Below, piece after piece: positions 24,207 to 33,349 of a stretch of DNA of 64,000 nucleotides. Where the stretch lies: assembly GCF_016464385.1 (NCBI RefSeq), contig NZ_JADMLH010000007.1:124001-188000 (forward strand), in the 5' to 3' direction. How positions within the stretch are numbered: position 1 is the stretch's first letter; every line of letters starts with the position of its first letter. The notes below the pieces were generated by a model that saw only the letters and a program-made list of their open reading frames with translations, made no database searches and was not told the DNA's origin. Made by a program: the position numbers and the translations under genes. Source of the stretch: Nucisporomicrobium flavum. Lineage in GTDB: Bacteria > Actinomycetota > Actinomycetes > Mycobacteriales > Micromonosporaceae.

Positions 24207-26153
24207 TCAGCTGGTGAGGCCGAAGACGATCCGGCCGAGCGTGTCCTCCGTACCGATGAAGCCTTCCGCCGGGCTGAACCGGTCGTCGCCGAAGTCCACG
24301 TCCGCGTCGTCCGCCGTGCCGCCGATGCCGTCCGGCCCGACGCCGAAGAGCACGTCGAAGTTGGCGCCGCCGGAGTCCATCAGGTTGGGCACGTCGTCGG
24401 AGTTGTCGGTGTGCCAGTCGCCGAAGAAGTGGCCCGCCTCGTGCGAGGTCACGTTCGCGATCGCCTGGCTGACGAAGGCGACCCGGTCACTGGCGTCGGT
24501 CAGGTACGTGTTCAGCGAGGCCGGCCCGCCCGCCGGGTCGCTCAGCACGTCCTGCAGCACCAGGGCGGTCTCCTCGGTCTCGAAGTTGCCCGGGTCGATG
24601 CTCTGCGCGATGCCGATCGTGCTGACGCCGGACTCCTCGATCGTGCCGCCGATGACGATGCGGCTGACGTTCTTCTGGCCCCACGGGTCCGCGTCGTCCT
24701 TGCTGTTCAGGATCTTCAGCTTGAACCGGCTGTTGAGGCCGCTGTCGATGAGGTCCTGCTTCAGGTTCTCGGTGACGCCCGCGACGATCCGGTCGATCAC
24801 CTCGTCCTCCTGCGCCCGGGTGAGGCCCCAGCGCGCCAGGAACGCCGAGAACGGGCTCAGCGTGACGTTGCCCGTACCGTCGAAGATGCCGGTGTTGACC
24901 CGGGCCCCGTCGAAGTCGAGGAACAGCGTCTGGTTGGGCCGCGTGCCCTGCAGCGGCGGCCGGTACGCCTCCACCGTGATGTCGTAGCTGCCGCTGCCCT
25001 CGGCGACGCCGACGTAGTGCCAGCCCGCCTTGGTCGCGACGTAGTCGGTGGCCGCGTTGCCGCCGCCCGGCAGCTTGGAGTCCACCGGGTAGATGAACGT
25101 GGCGTCCTGGTTGGACCCGTGCACCTCACGCGGCACGGTGTCGTACACCGTCAGGTACGACGGCGAGCCCTTGACCGAGGCGCCGAGCACGTCACCGGGC
25201 TTGAGCTTGACGGCGAAGAAGTCCCGGTCGGCGGCGGCCGCCGAGATCGTCACCGTGTACGGGCCCTCGCCCGCCCCGCCGTCACCGCTGGCCGGGTCGA
25301 ACGGGTCGGCCGGCAGCCCGCTGTACGACGCGACGACGGCGTAGTACGTGCCCGCGGCGGGCACCGAATACGTCAGGCGGCTGTCGAAGTCGGGGCCGGA
25401 GTCGTCGTCGGAGGCGACCGGCGTGCCGTCGGCGGTGTAGAGCACGACGATCGTGTCGAGGTCGCCGGTCGGCGTGGCGGTGGCGACCGTGACGGTCTGG
25501 CCGGCGGCCGCGGTGAGCTTGTAGAAGTCGAAGTCGTTGGTGCCCGTGCCGGCGGAGCCGTGCGGGCCGTCACCGATCTCGGCCGACGTGACGATCGCCC
25601 GGCGGCTCCCGCCGATGCCGGTGTCGCCGGCGAGCGGGATGGAGCCGTCGTCCTCGGGCGTGGCCGCCCGGGTGACCGGCGTGACCGACTCGTTGTCGAG
25701 CGAGCCGAGGATGCGGATCGCCGGGTTCTGGCCGGAGCCGGTGCCGAAGATCGAGATCCGCTGCGCGTTCGCGGGGGTCTCGTTGGAGCCGAGCGTGCCG
25801 TCCGGCTCGTCCTCGTCCACCACGGCGGCGGCGGCCTTCGCCGCGGCCGAGGGCGCCCCCTGCGCCTTCAGCCGGGCCGCGGCCTTCGCGGTGGCCTGCT
25901 TGTTCAGGTACGCCGCCCAGCTGCTGTAGTCGGCCTTGCTCGCGTCGGGCAGCAGCGAGAGGAACGGGTTCGGGCCGGCGGGCTTCTTGCCCGGGGCGGC
26001 CTTCGGAGCCACCGGGAGCCCGGCGGTCAGTGAGGCCTGGTCGGCGGGGCTGAGCCCCGGCTCGGACGGGTTCGGAGCGGCGTGTGCCACGCCCGGCAGG
26101 AGGGTTGCCAGGCCGAGCACGACCGCACCGACGGTCGCGATGCTTCGTCGCAT
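24207..26153 (-). CDS. Secreted metzincin-type metalloprotease with PPC domain
   Basis: A 648-residue exported protein. The signal peptide ends AHA around residue 25-27. The middle carries a pre-peptidase C-terminal (PPC) beta domain (NDFDFYKLTAAAGQTVTV ... DLDTIVVLYTADGTPVASDDD ... GTYYAVVASYSG). The end has the zinc motif HEAGHFFGDWH with His571, Glu572, His575 and His581, and a Met-turn candidate NLMD with Met592. It should cleave proteins outside the cell. Placing PPC before the catalytic domain is the reverse of the commonest order. ATG 26153 is right before the signal peptide. A terminator follows the gene. Confidence 0.92.
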   Translation of the reverse strand: MRRSIATVGAVVLGLATLLPGVAHAAPNPSEPGLSPADQASLTAGLPVAPKAAPGKKPAGPNPFLSLLPDASKADYSSWAAYLNKQATAKAAARLKAQGAPSAAAKAAAAVVDEDEPDGTLGSNETPANAQRISIFGTGSGQNPAIRILGSLDNESVTPVTRAATPEDDGSIPLAGDTGIGGSRRAIVTSAEIGDGPHGSAGTGTNDFDFYKLTAAAGQTVTVATATPTGDLDTIVVLYTADGTPVASDDDSGPDFDSRLTYSVPAAGTYYAVVASYSGLPADPFDPASGDGGAGEGPYTVTISAAAADRDFFAVKLKPGDVLGASVKGSPSYLTVYDTVPREVHGSNQDATFIYPVDSKLPGGGNAATDYVATKAGWHYVGVAEGSGSYDITVEAYRPPLQGTRPNQTLFLDFDGARVNTGIFDGTGNVTLSPFSAFLARWGLTRAQEDEVIDRIVAGVTENLKQDLIDSGLNSRFKLKILNSKDDADPWGQKNVSRIVIGGTIEESGVSTIGIAQSIDPGNFETEETALVLQDVLSDPAGGPASLNTYLTDASDRVAFVSQAIANVTSHEAGHFFGDWHTDNSDDVPNLMDSGGANFDVLFGVGPDGIGGTADDADVDFGDDRFSPAEGFIGTEDTLGRIVFGLTS

Positions 26154-26278
26154 CAGGTATCCCCCTTCAGCGCGTCCGGGGCCCCCGCCACGGACGGCAA
26201 GGGGGACGCTACTGAAGAGGGTGATCAATATCTAGGGCGATCGATAAGGCTTAACAGGTGTGTGTCCCCTTCGGGCAA

Positions 26279-27322
26279 TCACTGCGGCGGCACGGTCTCC
26301 AGCGCCGCCACCGCCGCACCGCGGGCGCCGGCCATGTCCAGGTCCGGCACCAGGGCGAACGTGGCCGCGGCCTGCTGCTCGCGGCGCAGTTTGGTGTGCT
26401 CACGGACGGTGTTGAGGAACCACTGTCGGAAATGCGGCGCCGCCTCCACCACGCCCCCGCCGAGGAAGTACGCGGACGGGTCGGTGAAGTTGGCCGCGAT
26501 GGTGAACAGCTTGCCGATGGCCTTGGCCTGCTGGCCGAAGACCGCGAGGGCCAGCGGGTCGTCCTTCTCGCCGTACCCGCGCAGCATCTTCGCCGCCTTG
26601 CCGATCGGCTCGGCGGCGAGCGGGTGATCGGGATAGCGCGACAGCCAGTACGGCAGGAGGTTCTTGGTGATGCCGGTCAGCGAGGCGATGCTCTCGACGT
26701 CGCCCTCGAACCCGCAGTTGCACACCGGGATCGGCTGGCCCTGCTCGAGCACGTCCTGCAGCGGGATCTGCACGTGCCCGAGCTCGCCGGCCATGCCCGC
26801 GGCCCCGCTGACGACCTTGCCCCACTCGACCACGCCGCCGCCCAGCCCGGTGCCGACGATCGCGGCGACCGAGGAGCGGTGTGCGGCGTCCGCGCCGAAG
26901 TGGCGGTGGTGGGCGTACAGGGCCGCCGCGTTGGCGTCGTTGTTGTAGACCACCGGCAGGCCGATGCGGGCCTCGAGCGCGCCGCGGATGTCGAAGCCGT
27001 GCCAGGACACCTGGGAGAAGTTCGTCGAGCCCTTGGACGAGATCACGCCGTCGGCGCTGGCCGGGCCCGGGGTGTCCAGGCCGACCGCGCGGACCAGGCT
27101 CGACGGGGTGCTGGTGAGCGTGAGGATGCCGGTGAAGGCCTCGGCGAGGGCCTCGACCGCCGACTCCGGCCCGTCCTGCACCCGGCTCGGGTTCTCCACG
27201 AGCCGGTCGACGAGGAACTGGCCCGTCGCGTCCAGCACCGTCGCGTTGTTGCAGGTGCCGCCGTTGTCGAGCCCCACCACGACCCAGGACGCGGGGGTCC
27301 GTACCGCATCGATGTGATCCAC
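26279..27322 (-). CDS. ROK-family sugar kinase-like protein
   Basis: A 347-residue ROK protein without an HTH domain, so a kinase rather than a repressor. The ATP phosphate loop is GLDNGGTCNNATV, the sugar site is YNNDANAAALYAHH, then VAAIVGTGLGGGVV and GELGHVQIP. The ROK zinc cluster is present only in part: CNCGFEGDVE has Asp where the last Cys usually is. Substrate could be glucose or an amino sugar. The neighbour downstream is the protease, upstream the DUF2332 gene; neither suggests a pathway. Confidence 0.88.
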   Translation of the reverse strand: MDHIDAVRTPASWVVVGLDNGGTCNNATVLDATGQFLVDRLVENPSRVQDGPESAVEALAEAFTGILTLTSTPSSLVRAVGLDTPGPASADGVISSKGSTNFSQVSWHGFDIRGALEARIGLPVVYNNDANAAALYAHHRHFGADAAHRSSVAAIVGTGLGGGVVEWGKVVSGAAGMAGELGHVQIPLQDVLEQGQPIPVCNCGFEGDVESIASLTGITKNLLPYWLSRYPDHPLAAEPIGKAAKMLRGYGEKDDPLALAVFGQQAKAIGKLFTIAANFTDPSAYFLGGGVVEAAPHFRQWFLNTVREHTKLRREQQAAATFALVPDLDMAGARGAAVAALETVPPQ

Positions 27323-27474
27323 GAGCCGAGCGTACGTCCGCGCGGCCCCGGAAGCGACGGGTGCGGGCCGATTGCGGGCCGGTCAGGGCCGATTGCGGCC
27401 GGTGCGGGCCTGTTGCCAGGTCGCGGACGGCCGAACGGCCCCGGCACTCCGCCAGGACGCTGCCCGCTGACGGC

Positions 27475-28413
27475 TCACCCGAACCACGTCATGGCCTGCC
27501 CGTGCGAACGGGTCCAGGCCAGCGGCGTGCCGTCGAGGGCCAGCACGTTGTGCAGCGACCCGCCGTCCGGCGGCCGCGGCAGGCCGGCGTAACCCATCAC
27601 GTCCGCCGCCTCGTTCGACACCCAGTGCCCGGGCAGGGCCCGCACCATCTCGGCGAACGCTTCCCGGCGCGGCCGGGGCACGTGGTACAGCACCGAGGTG
27701 TGGAACACGACGAGCGTCGCGCCGGCCGGCGCCCGGGCCGCCAGCGCGGGAAGGTCGTCGAGCAGATCGCCGCGGACCAGCACCGGCGGATCGGCCGCGG
27801 CGACCGCAGCAGCGGCGCGCAGGCGCTCCCGGCGATGGTCGTGCTCCGGCCAGATGAGCGCGTCGAGCCACGCCACGTCCGCGGGGTCGGTGACGTCGAG
27901 CGGGTTGACGTCCAGTCCGGCGCGCCACCCGACCTCGGGGACACTGTCCGGAAGCGGCGTACCCGTGGCCGCGCAGTCGAGCACCGGCGAGCCGTCGCCG
28001 ACGTGGTGGTCGCCGTAGCGGTAGGCGTACCGGTCGGGATAGAGGCACAGGCCCGCGGAGGCACCCACCTCGAGCAGCGCGAGGGGCGGCGGCAGCGTGG
28101 CCAGGACGGGCAGCAGCACGGCACAGCGGCCGGCCTCGTTCGTCTGCGTGATCCGTACGCGGACCTCGGCGGCGATCGCGGGCCAGTGGGTGAGCACATA
28201 CTCGCGGAACGCGGCGGGGTCCTCCACCGGGCCGCCGTGCAGGCGTACGACGCCGAAGAGCAGGTTGGGCTGCCACTTGTCCGGCGGCAGCGAGCGGACG
28301 AGACCGAGCAGCTCGTCGTCCCCCGAGACCGCGCGGGCGAGACGTTCGTAGTGGGGTGAGGTCCCGCGCGCCTCCTGGTCGGCGAAGGCGGCGTAGACAT
28401 CGGCGACCGTCAT
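27475..28413 (-). CDS. DUF2332 domain-containing protein
   Basis: A 312-residue protein made of one DUF2332 domain: SPHYERLARAV at the start, PNLLFGVVRLHGG, LLEVGASAGLCLYPDRY (a methyltransferase-like glycine loop) and a WP-E-HDHRRERL segment. The role is unknown; the glycine-rich segment makes a Rossmann-like SAM-binding fold possible. ATG 28413 is only 31 bases from the divergent kinase gene's ATG, so their promoters must overlap or lie inside the genes. Confidence 0.85.
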   Translation of the reverse strand: MTVADVYAAFADQEARGTSPHYERLARAVSGDDELLGLVRSLPPDKWQPNLLFGVVRLHGGPVEDPAAFREYVLTHWPAIAAEVRVRITQTNEAGRCAVLLPVLATLPPPLALLEVGASAGLCLYPDRYAYRYGDHHVGDGSPVLDCAATGTPLPDSVPEVGWRAGLDVNPLDVTDPADVAWLDALIWPEHDHRRERLRAAAAVAAADPPVLVRGDLLDDLPALAARAPAGATLVVFHTSVLYHVPRPRREAFAEMVRALPGHWVSNEAADVMGYAGLPRPPDGGSLHNVLALDGTPLAWTRSHGQAMTWFG

Positions 28414-28444
28414 CACCCCATCATGCCCGGTAAGATCCGTTTCG

Positions 28445-30094
28445 ATGTCGACACACGCACCGTTACGACCCACCGACCCGCGCCGGCTGGGGGCGTACCG
28501 CCTGGAGGGCCGCCTCGGCCAGGGCGGCATGGGCACCGTCTACCTGGGGCGCGACCCGGGCGGCCGGCCGGTGGCCATCAAGGTCGTCAAACCGGAGTAC
28601 GCCGGCGAGGACGAGTTCCGGGCCCGGTTCCGCAGCGAGGTGAACCGGGCACGGCAGGTCCCGCCGTTCTGCACCGCCGAGCTCCTCGACGCCGACCCCG
28701 ACCACGAGACGCCGTACCTGGTGGTCGAGTACGTCGACGGCCCCAGCCTGGCCGAGGTCGTCGCCGACCAGGGCCCGCTGACCGGCGGCAACCTCCACAG
28801 CGTGGCGGTGGGGGTCGCGACCGCGCTCGCCGCCATCCACGGCGCCGGGGTGATCCACCGGGACCTGAAGCCGAGCAACGTCCTGTTCGCGCTGGGCGCC
28901 CCGAAGGTGATCGACTTCGGCATCGCCCGGGCGTTCGAGGCCACCAGCCGGCACACCCGCACCGACCAGATGGTGGGCACGGTCGCGTACATGGCACCGG
29001 AACGCTTCGAGGCGGACTCCGCCCGGCTCACCGGCCCGGCCGCGGACGTCTTCGCCTGGGGTGTCGTGGTGGCGTACGCCGGCACCGGCCGTACCCCCTT
29101 CGGCGGCGACACGGCGGCGGCGACGGCCGGCGCGATCCTCACCCAGCCGCCGCGGCTGGACGGCCTGCCCGCGCCGCTGCGCGACCTGGTCGCGATGACG
29201 CTGGCGAAGGATCCCGCGCTCCGGCCCACCGCGGCGGAGCTGCTCGACATGCTGCTGGCCGCCGACACCCGGGACGCGCCGTCCGCGGCGAGCCTTGCGG
29301 GACGGCCGGAGGTGCGGCGCGCCGCCGAAGCCGTTCAGCTGTCCGGCTCGCGGCCCACGGGGGTGGGGTCGCGGCGCTGGGGGCGTACGGCTCCGGCCCT
29401 GGCGGCCGCGGCCGTCGTCGCGACCGCGGCCGGCCTGCTGACCCTGACGCCGACGCGCGAGCTGCTGTTCGGCTCGTCGGACGCCGGATCGACGCCGCCC
29501 GCTTCCCTCTCGAGCAGCGCTGCGAAGCCGAGCGGGCAGAGGTCGCCCAGCCGCACCGCCCGGCCCGCACGCACCAGCGCGGCGCCGTCGACCGGACCGG
29601 CGGACGACGCGGACGTAGTGGTCCCGGCGCCGCGCCCGACCAAGACGGTCCGGGCCTGCCGCACCTCCGACACCAGCCTGACGGTCACGGCACAGAACTT
29701 CGGGCCATCGGGTACGCAGAAGGGCCTCGTCTCACTGGTCAACGAGTCGGACACGTCCTGCCGGATCGACGGCCGCGTCACGATCCGCCTCTACAACGCC
29801 GCGGATGAGGCGGTGGACGTACCGACGCGGGGCGTGGACGAGCCCGGTGAGGCCGTGGCGATGGTGCTGCGGCCCGGGGGCGGGGCCTTCCAGGGGATCA
29901 AGTGGGTGGCCTGCGACAAGAACGACAGCGACTGCCCGGCCGGCAACACGCTGCGCGGCAGCCTCGAGTCGTCGGGCCGCGGGGTGGTCGCCGCCCTGGA
30001 GGACTTCCCGGCCGCCGTCGACAGCGACATCACCATGAAGTCGCTGCTGCTCGGCACCCTTCAGCCGAGCCCGCAGGGCACCGTGGCCTGGTGA
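28445..30094 (+). CDS. Membrane Ser/Thr protein kinase with exported C-terminal domain
   Basis: A 549-residue Hanks-type kinase. The Gly-rich loop is GQGGMGTVYLG, ATP-binding Lys46 is in VAIKVVK, the catalytic loop is HRDLKPSN with Asp140, and the DFG Asp is Asp157. The activation loop ends GTVAYMAPE. A membrane helix at about 310-335 leads to a Ser/Ala/Pro linker and a 160-residue outer domain (TVTAQNFGPSGTQKGLVSLVNESDTSCRI), DUF4232-like, with several Cys. It probably senses an external cue. No PASTA repeats are seen. No phosphatase gene is adjacent. Confidence 0.94.
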   Translation: MSTHAPLRPTDPRRLGAYRLEGRLGQGGMGTVYLGRDPGGRPVAIKVVKPEYAGEDEFRARFRSEVNRARQVPPFCTAELLDADPDHETPYLVVEYVDGPSLAEVVADQGPLTGGNLHSVAVGVATALAAIHGAGVIHRDLKPSNVLFALGAPKVIDFGIARAFEATSRHTRTDQMVGTVAYMAPERFEADSARLTGPAADVFAWGVVVAYAGTGRTPFGGDTAAATAGAILTQPPRLDGLPAPLRDLVAMTLAKDPALRPTAAELLDMLLAADTRDAPSAASLAGRPEVRRAAEAVQLSGSRPTGVGSRRWGRTAPALAAAAVVATAAGLLTLTPTRELLFGSSDAGSTPPASLSSSAAKPSGQRSPSRTARPARTSAAPSTGPADDADVVVPAPRPTKTVRACRTSDTSLTVTAQNFGPSGTQKGLVSLVNESDTSCRIDGRVTIRLYNAADEAVDVPTRGVDEPGEAVAMVLRPGGGAFQGIKWVACDKNDSDCPAGNTLRGSLESSGRGVVAALEDFPAAVDSDITMKSLLLGTLQPSPQGTVAW

Positions 30095-30162
30095 TCTGAG
30101 GGCCGGGATCGAGCTTTCTCTCCCTCAGGGCTCTCACAGCGACCAGCGCCTATGGTGCGCCG

Positions 30163-30729
30163 ATGATCGGACGGCGGAGCCTGCTTCGGGGTGGCGTTCT
30201 GGCGCCGATCTTGTTTGTTCTGGTATTTCTCATCAACGACGCGCTGAAACCGGGCTACGAGCCGGTTCGGGATTACGTCAGCGAGGCGGCAATCGGTCCG
30301 GGCGGCTGGGTCCAGATTGCCAACTTCGCGGGGGCCGGACTTCTGATCACGGCATCGTCATTCGGGCTGTCCCGGACGGTCAGCCGGTGGACCGGCCGCC
30401 TGATCCGAGTCTTCGGCGTGTGCCTGATCGCCGCCGGCGTCTTCGTCTCCGATCCCGTACCGCATGACCAGTCAACGTGGCACGGGTCCGTCCACAACGC
30501 GGTGTCGATCGTCGCCTTCGGGTCACTGACGCTGGCGTGTTGCACCGCGTCGCGGTGGCGGCCGACATCAAGGTGGCGTTGGGTCTGCATCCTGACGGGC
30601 TGCGCAATACCGGTCCTGTTCGTCGTCGCGGGAGGCGTATCCGAGACAGCCGGGTTGTGGCAGCGCCTGACGATCGCGATCGGGTGGTCATGGCTGGCCG
30701 TGCTCGGGCTGAGGGCGCTGCACCGGTAG
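30163..30729 (+). CDS. DUF998 membrane protein
   Basis: A 188-residue integral membrane protein with about six helices. The DUF998 pattern is seen in YEPVRDYVSEAAIGPGGWVQIANF near the start and the loop SDPVPHDQSTWHGSVHNAVS. No function is established for the family. Codon use is slightly less GC-biased than neighbours. It follows the kinase gene by 68 bases and might be cotranscribed. Confidence 0.87.
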   Translation: MIGRRSLLRGGVLAPILFVLVFLINDALKPGYEPVRDYVSEAAIGPGGWVQIANFAGAGLLITASSFGLSRTVSRWTGRLIRVFGVCLIAAGVFVSDPVPHDQSTWHGSVHNAVSIVAFGSLTLACCTASRWRPTSRWRWVCILTGCAIPVLFVVAGGVSETAGLWQRLTIAIGWSWLAVLGLRALHR

Positions 30730-30765
30730 CCGTGAGTGTCGGCCGTACGTGTCCGCCGGGGACCG

Positions 30766-32421
30766 TCATGATCTGTATCGGACGAGGACCGGCTCCTCGC
30801 CGATGGACAGCGGCGAGCCTCCGGCCACCGGCGCCGACGTGCCGTCCAAGCGCTCGACGGAGACCATGTCGGCCGCAGCGGTGAAGCTCGCCGTGCCCTC
30901 GTGCGTCCAGAGGATGGTGGCGCGGGTGCGGTGCGTTCCGGCGCCCGGGTCCTTCCGGGCAGCGAGGGTGAACCGGCACTGCCAGGCGTTCGGCGGCAGG
31001 TCGATGGCCGGACCGTGGCCGCAGGAGGAGACCCGTGCGCCCGCCAGCCACCGTTGCAGCGTCTCGACGGCCCTTGCCGCCGGCGTGGGGGAACCGCCGT
31101 CGACCTGAAGCACGATCGGGACCTTCGCGCCGCCCCAGTTGTACAGGTACATGCGCTCGAGAAAGATGTTCCGCGCCAGCAGACCGACCAGGTAGAAGCG
31201 CACCGCGTGGTTGACGGCCGCGGCCTCGTCGAGCCGGCCCTGCAGCGGGATCGTGTACGTCGTCCCGGTGTTCCAGATCCGCGGGTGCACCCCGGCCGCG
31301 TGCAGGATCCCGTCCACGGCATCGGTGAGTTGCAGCATCGTCTCGGGTGGATCGGCGGCGCTGCGCTGATGCAGCTTGATGCCGGCGACGTCACAGTGGT
31401 CGTACCCGCCCAGCTCGGCGAAGCGGCGCAGCGTCTGCCGGCCCTCGTCGGTCCACAGGTTGCCCATGCCGGGGCAGACCACGGTGGCGTGCGGGTCCGC
31501 CCGTTCGATGATCCGGTCGGCGCGGCGGGTCATGTCGACGAGGGTCTCCACGCTGCCGCTGTAGAAGTGGCGGTCGGTGGCGAGCACCCACAGCTCGTAC
31601 GCCTCGATCCGGCCGGCGTACCGGTGCACCAGGGCGGAGACGAAGGCGTCCCAGCGGGCCGGGTCGTCCGGCGGCGCGGCGCGCGCGTCCTCGGGGTAGG
31701 GCGCCCGCGGACCGGCCGGCGCGGCCCAGCCCGGTGTGCCGCCGAGCACGAACAGCACGGGTAGCGACGCGCTCTCCGCTCCCTTGACCTGCCGGTCCAG
31801 CGTGGTCCAGTCGAAGCGGCCGGGCTCCGGCTGAAGGGTGGCCCACAGCGTGCCGCTGTCCCACAGCCGCACCGCGCCCACCGTGAACGCGGGCATGTGT
31901 CCGGTCGCGCTGTTGATCGTCACCCCGAACAGCGTCGCGGGCACCGGCTCGGCCGGCAGCGTCCAGGTCGGCCCGCTGACCCACTGGGCCGCGGGGGCGC
32001 CGGCCGGCTGGTCCGGATCGTTGCCGCCGCGCAGACCGTTCAGGATGACGAGGACGCCGAGCACCATGGTCAGGCCCACGACGGCCGAGGCACGTCGCGG
32101 CCGCTGCCACAGGGGTCGCGCCTGGCCTACGCCCGTGTCTCCGGGTTTCGCATCGGGAGCGTGCGCCGTCTCGGTGCACGCCACCGCCCGGGACCACAGC
32201 ACGAAGAGCCCTTCGAGCTCGGGTCGGCTCGCACCGGTGGCCCGGCCGATCCGTTCGACGGTGCCGAAGTCGGCCGGGGTGCAGCTGCCCGCGCAGTACC
32301 GGTGGATCGCCGACTTGCTCAGGTGGGTGCGGCTGCCGAGCGCCTGGTAGCTGAGGCCGGCGTGTTCCTTGAGCCGGGTCAGCCTCCGTCCGAGCTCCGC
32401 ACGTGGATCACTCGCCGCCAT
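30766..32421 (-). CDS. Membrane-anchored XRE-type HTH protein with a glycosidase-like outer domain lacking catalytic Glu residues
   Basis: A 551-residue protein. Residues 8-60 are an XRE helix-turn-helix (LTRLKEHAGLSYQALGSRTHLSKSAIHRY). One membrane helix lies at about 112-130. Residues 160-470 resemble a clan GH-A/GH39-like TIM barrel (LFGVTINSATGH, RLWDSGTLWATLQPEPG, DWTTLDRQV). In that clan a WNEP-type acid/base and an NTE-type nucleophile are expected; here they read YELWVLATD (275-283) and RIWNTGTTY (381-389), so both Glu residues are missing. It looks like a membrane sensor of glycans rather than an enzyme. ATG 32421 is divergent from the secreted I36-like gene. Confidence 0.85.
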   Translation of the reverse strand: MAASDPRAELGRRLTRLKEHAGLSYQALGSRTHLSKSAIHRYCAGSCTPADFGTVERIGRATGASRPELEGLFVLWSRAVACTETAHAPDAKPGDTGVGQARPLWQRPRRASAVVGLTMVLGVLVILNGLRGGNDPDQPAGAPAAQWVSGPTWTLPAEPVPATLFGVTINSATGHMPAFTVGAVRLWDSGTLWATLQPEPGRFDWTTLDRQVKGAESASLPVLFVLGGTPGWAAPAGPRAPYPEDARAAPPDDPARWDAFVSALVHRYAGRIEAYELWVLATDRHFYSGSVETLVDMTRRADRIIERADPHATVVCPGMGNLWTDEGRQTLRRFAELGGYDHCDVAGIKLHQRSAADPPETMLQLTDAVDGILHAAGVHPRIWNTGTTYTIPLQGRLDEAAAVNHAVRFYLVGLLARNIFLERMYLYNWGGAKVPIVLQVDGGSPTPAARAVETLQRWLAGARVSSCGHGPAIDLPPNAWQCRFTLAARKDPGAGTHRTRATILWTHEGTASFTAAADMVSVERLDGTSAPVAGGSPLSIGEEPVLVRYRS

Positions 32422-32680
32422 CGCTCGCCCCCGATCGATGATGCGCGGTTGTCTCGTCCCAGCGTCGCACCCATTCATCGGTGCCACTGTCCCCTTGCGG
32501 ACTGCGCCGCGCGCACGGGGCCGGGACGGTGTCCCGGACCGTCGCGTTCCCGCTGGTCAGAACCGGGTTTTCGTCCCAGCGTCCCGTGGTCCGGCGGGAG
32601 CCTTGTGCGGCCTTCGGCGCGCGCCGCACCGTGGATCCAGGCCGGTGCCCGGTGGCACCGAAAATCATCGAGGGGGAACG
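32422..32680. promoter_or_regulatory. Divergent promoter region between the HTH-sensor and I36-like genes
   Basis: This 259-bp region must hold both promoters. No strong palindrome stood out. It is the most likely target for the membrane HTH protein, by position only. Confidence 0.4.
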
Positions 32681-33349
32681 ATGGAAAGAAAGCCGATGCG
32701 ATGGCGGAACGGCCGCGGCATCGCCGGGGTCCTCGCCACGCTGACCGCCGTGGCGGCGCTCGTGGTGCTGCCTCAGAGCAGCGCGGCGCAGGCGAGCCCG
32801 GACAGCGGCCGCGCGGGCAAGGTGGACGTCTCCGCCCGTGCTCTCAGCAAGAGCCACGCCCTGTCCGCCGCGGGTGCGACCTTCGCGGCCCAGGGACGGA
32901 CGTCGGGGCTGACCGCCGGTCAGGCCGATGCCCTGCAGGCCAAGGCCGACAAGTACCTGGCCGCGCTCGGCAGCGACGCCACCCAGGTGGGCCCGGACAA
33001 GATCACGGTCGGCGGCAACGTGCTGCTGCTGGCCGTACCGGGTGAGGCACACCCGCGCGGGCTGTCGTCCACGGCCGACGCGCGGATGGCCATCCCGTGC
33101 CCGTACACGTACTTCTGCGCGTACAGCGCCCAGTGGTTCACCGGCGACGCCTTCCTGCTGGAGGACTGCAACGTCGGCGCCCTGATCCCGTGGTTCACCA
33201 CCGGCTCCTGGAAGAACAACCAGACCTCCGGGACACAGCCGTGGCTCTACTTCGCGGACGGCCAGGCTCCGTGGCACATGCCCGGTGCGTACGCCGAACA
33301 GGCCTCGGGCGTGGGCTGGTCCCCGGTCTACTCCATCGATCCCTGCTGA
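32681..33349 (+). CDS. Secreted peptidase inhibitor I36-like protein
   Basis: A 222-residue exported protein. A charged start and hydrophobic stretch end AAQA near residue 37. After a helical pro-region of about 90 residues comes a Cys-rich domain (CPYTYFCAYSAQWFTGDAFLLEDC) like the beta-gamma-crystallin/I36 inhibitors of Streptomyces, and the protein ends IDPC. Four cysteines could form two disulfides. ATG 32681 follows GAGGGGG. The last 22 bases overlap the convergent TetR gene. A protease-inhibiting role is suggested by family only. Confidence 0.78.
   Translation: MERKPMRWRNGRGIAGVLATLTAVAALVVLPQSSAAQASPDSGRAGKVDVSARALSKSHALSAAGATFAAQGRTSGLTAGQADALQAKADKYLAALGSDATQVGPDKITVGGNVLLLAVPGEAHPRGLSSTADARMAIPCPYTYFCAYSAQWFTGDAFLLEDCNVGALIPWFTTGSWKNNQTSGTQPWLYFADGQAPWHMPGAYAEQASGVGWSPVYSIDPC

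Noticed and set aside
30101..30133. Weak hairpin after the Ser/Thr kinase gene
   Set aside because: A 7-bp stem (CTGAGGG with CCCTCAG) and a 19-base loop is too weak to call a terminator.
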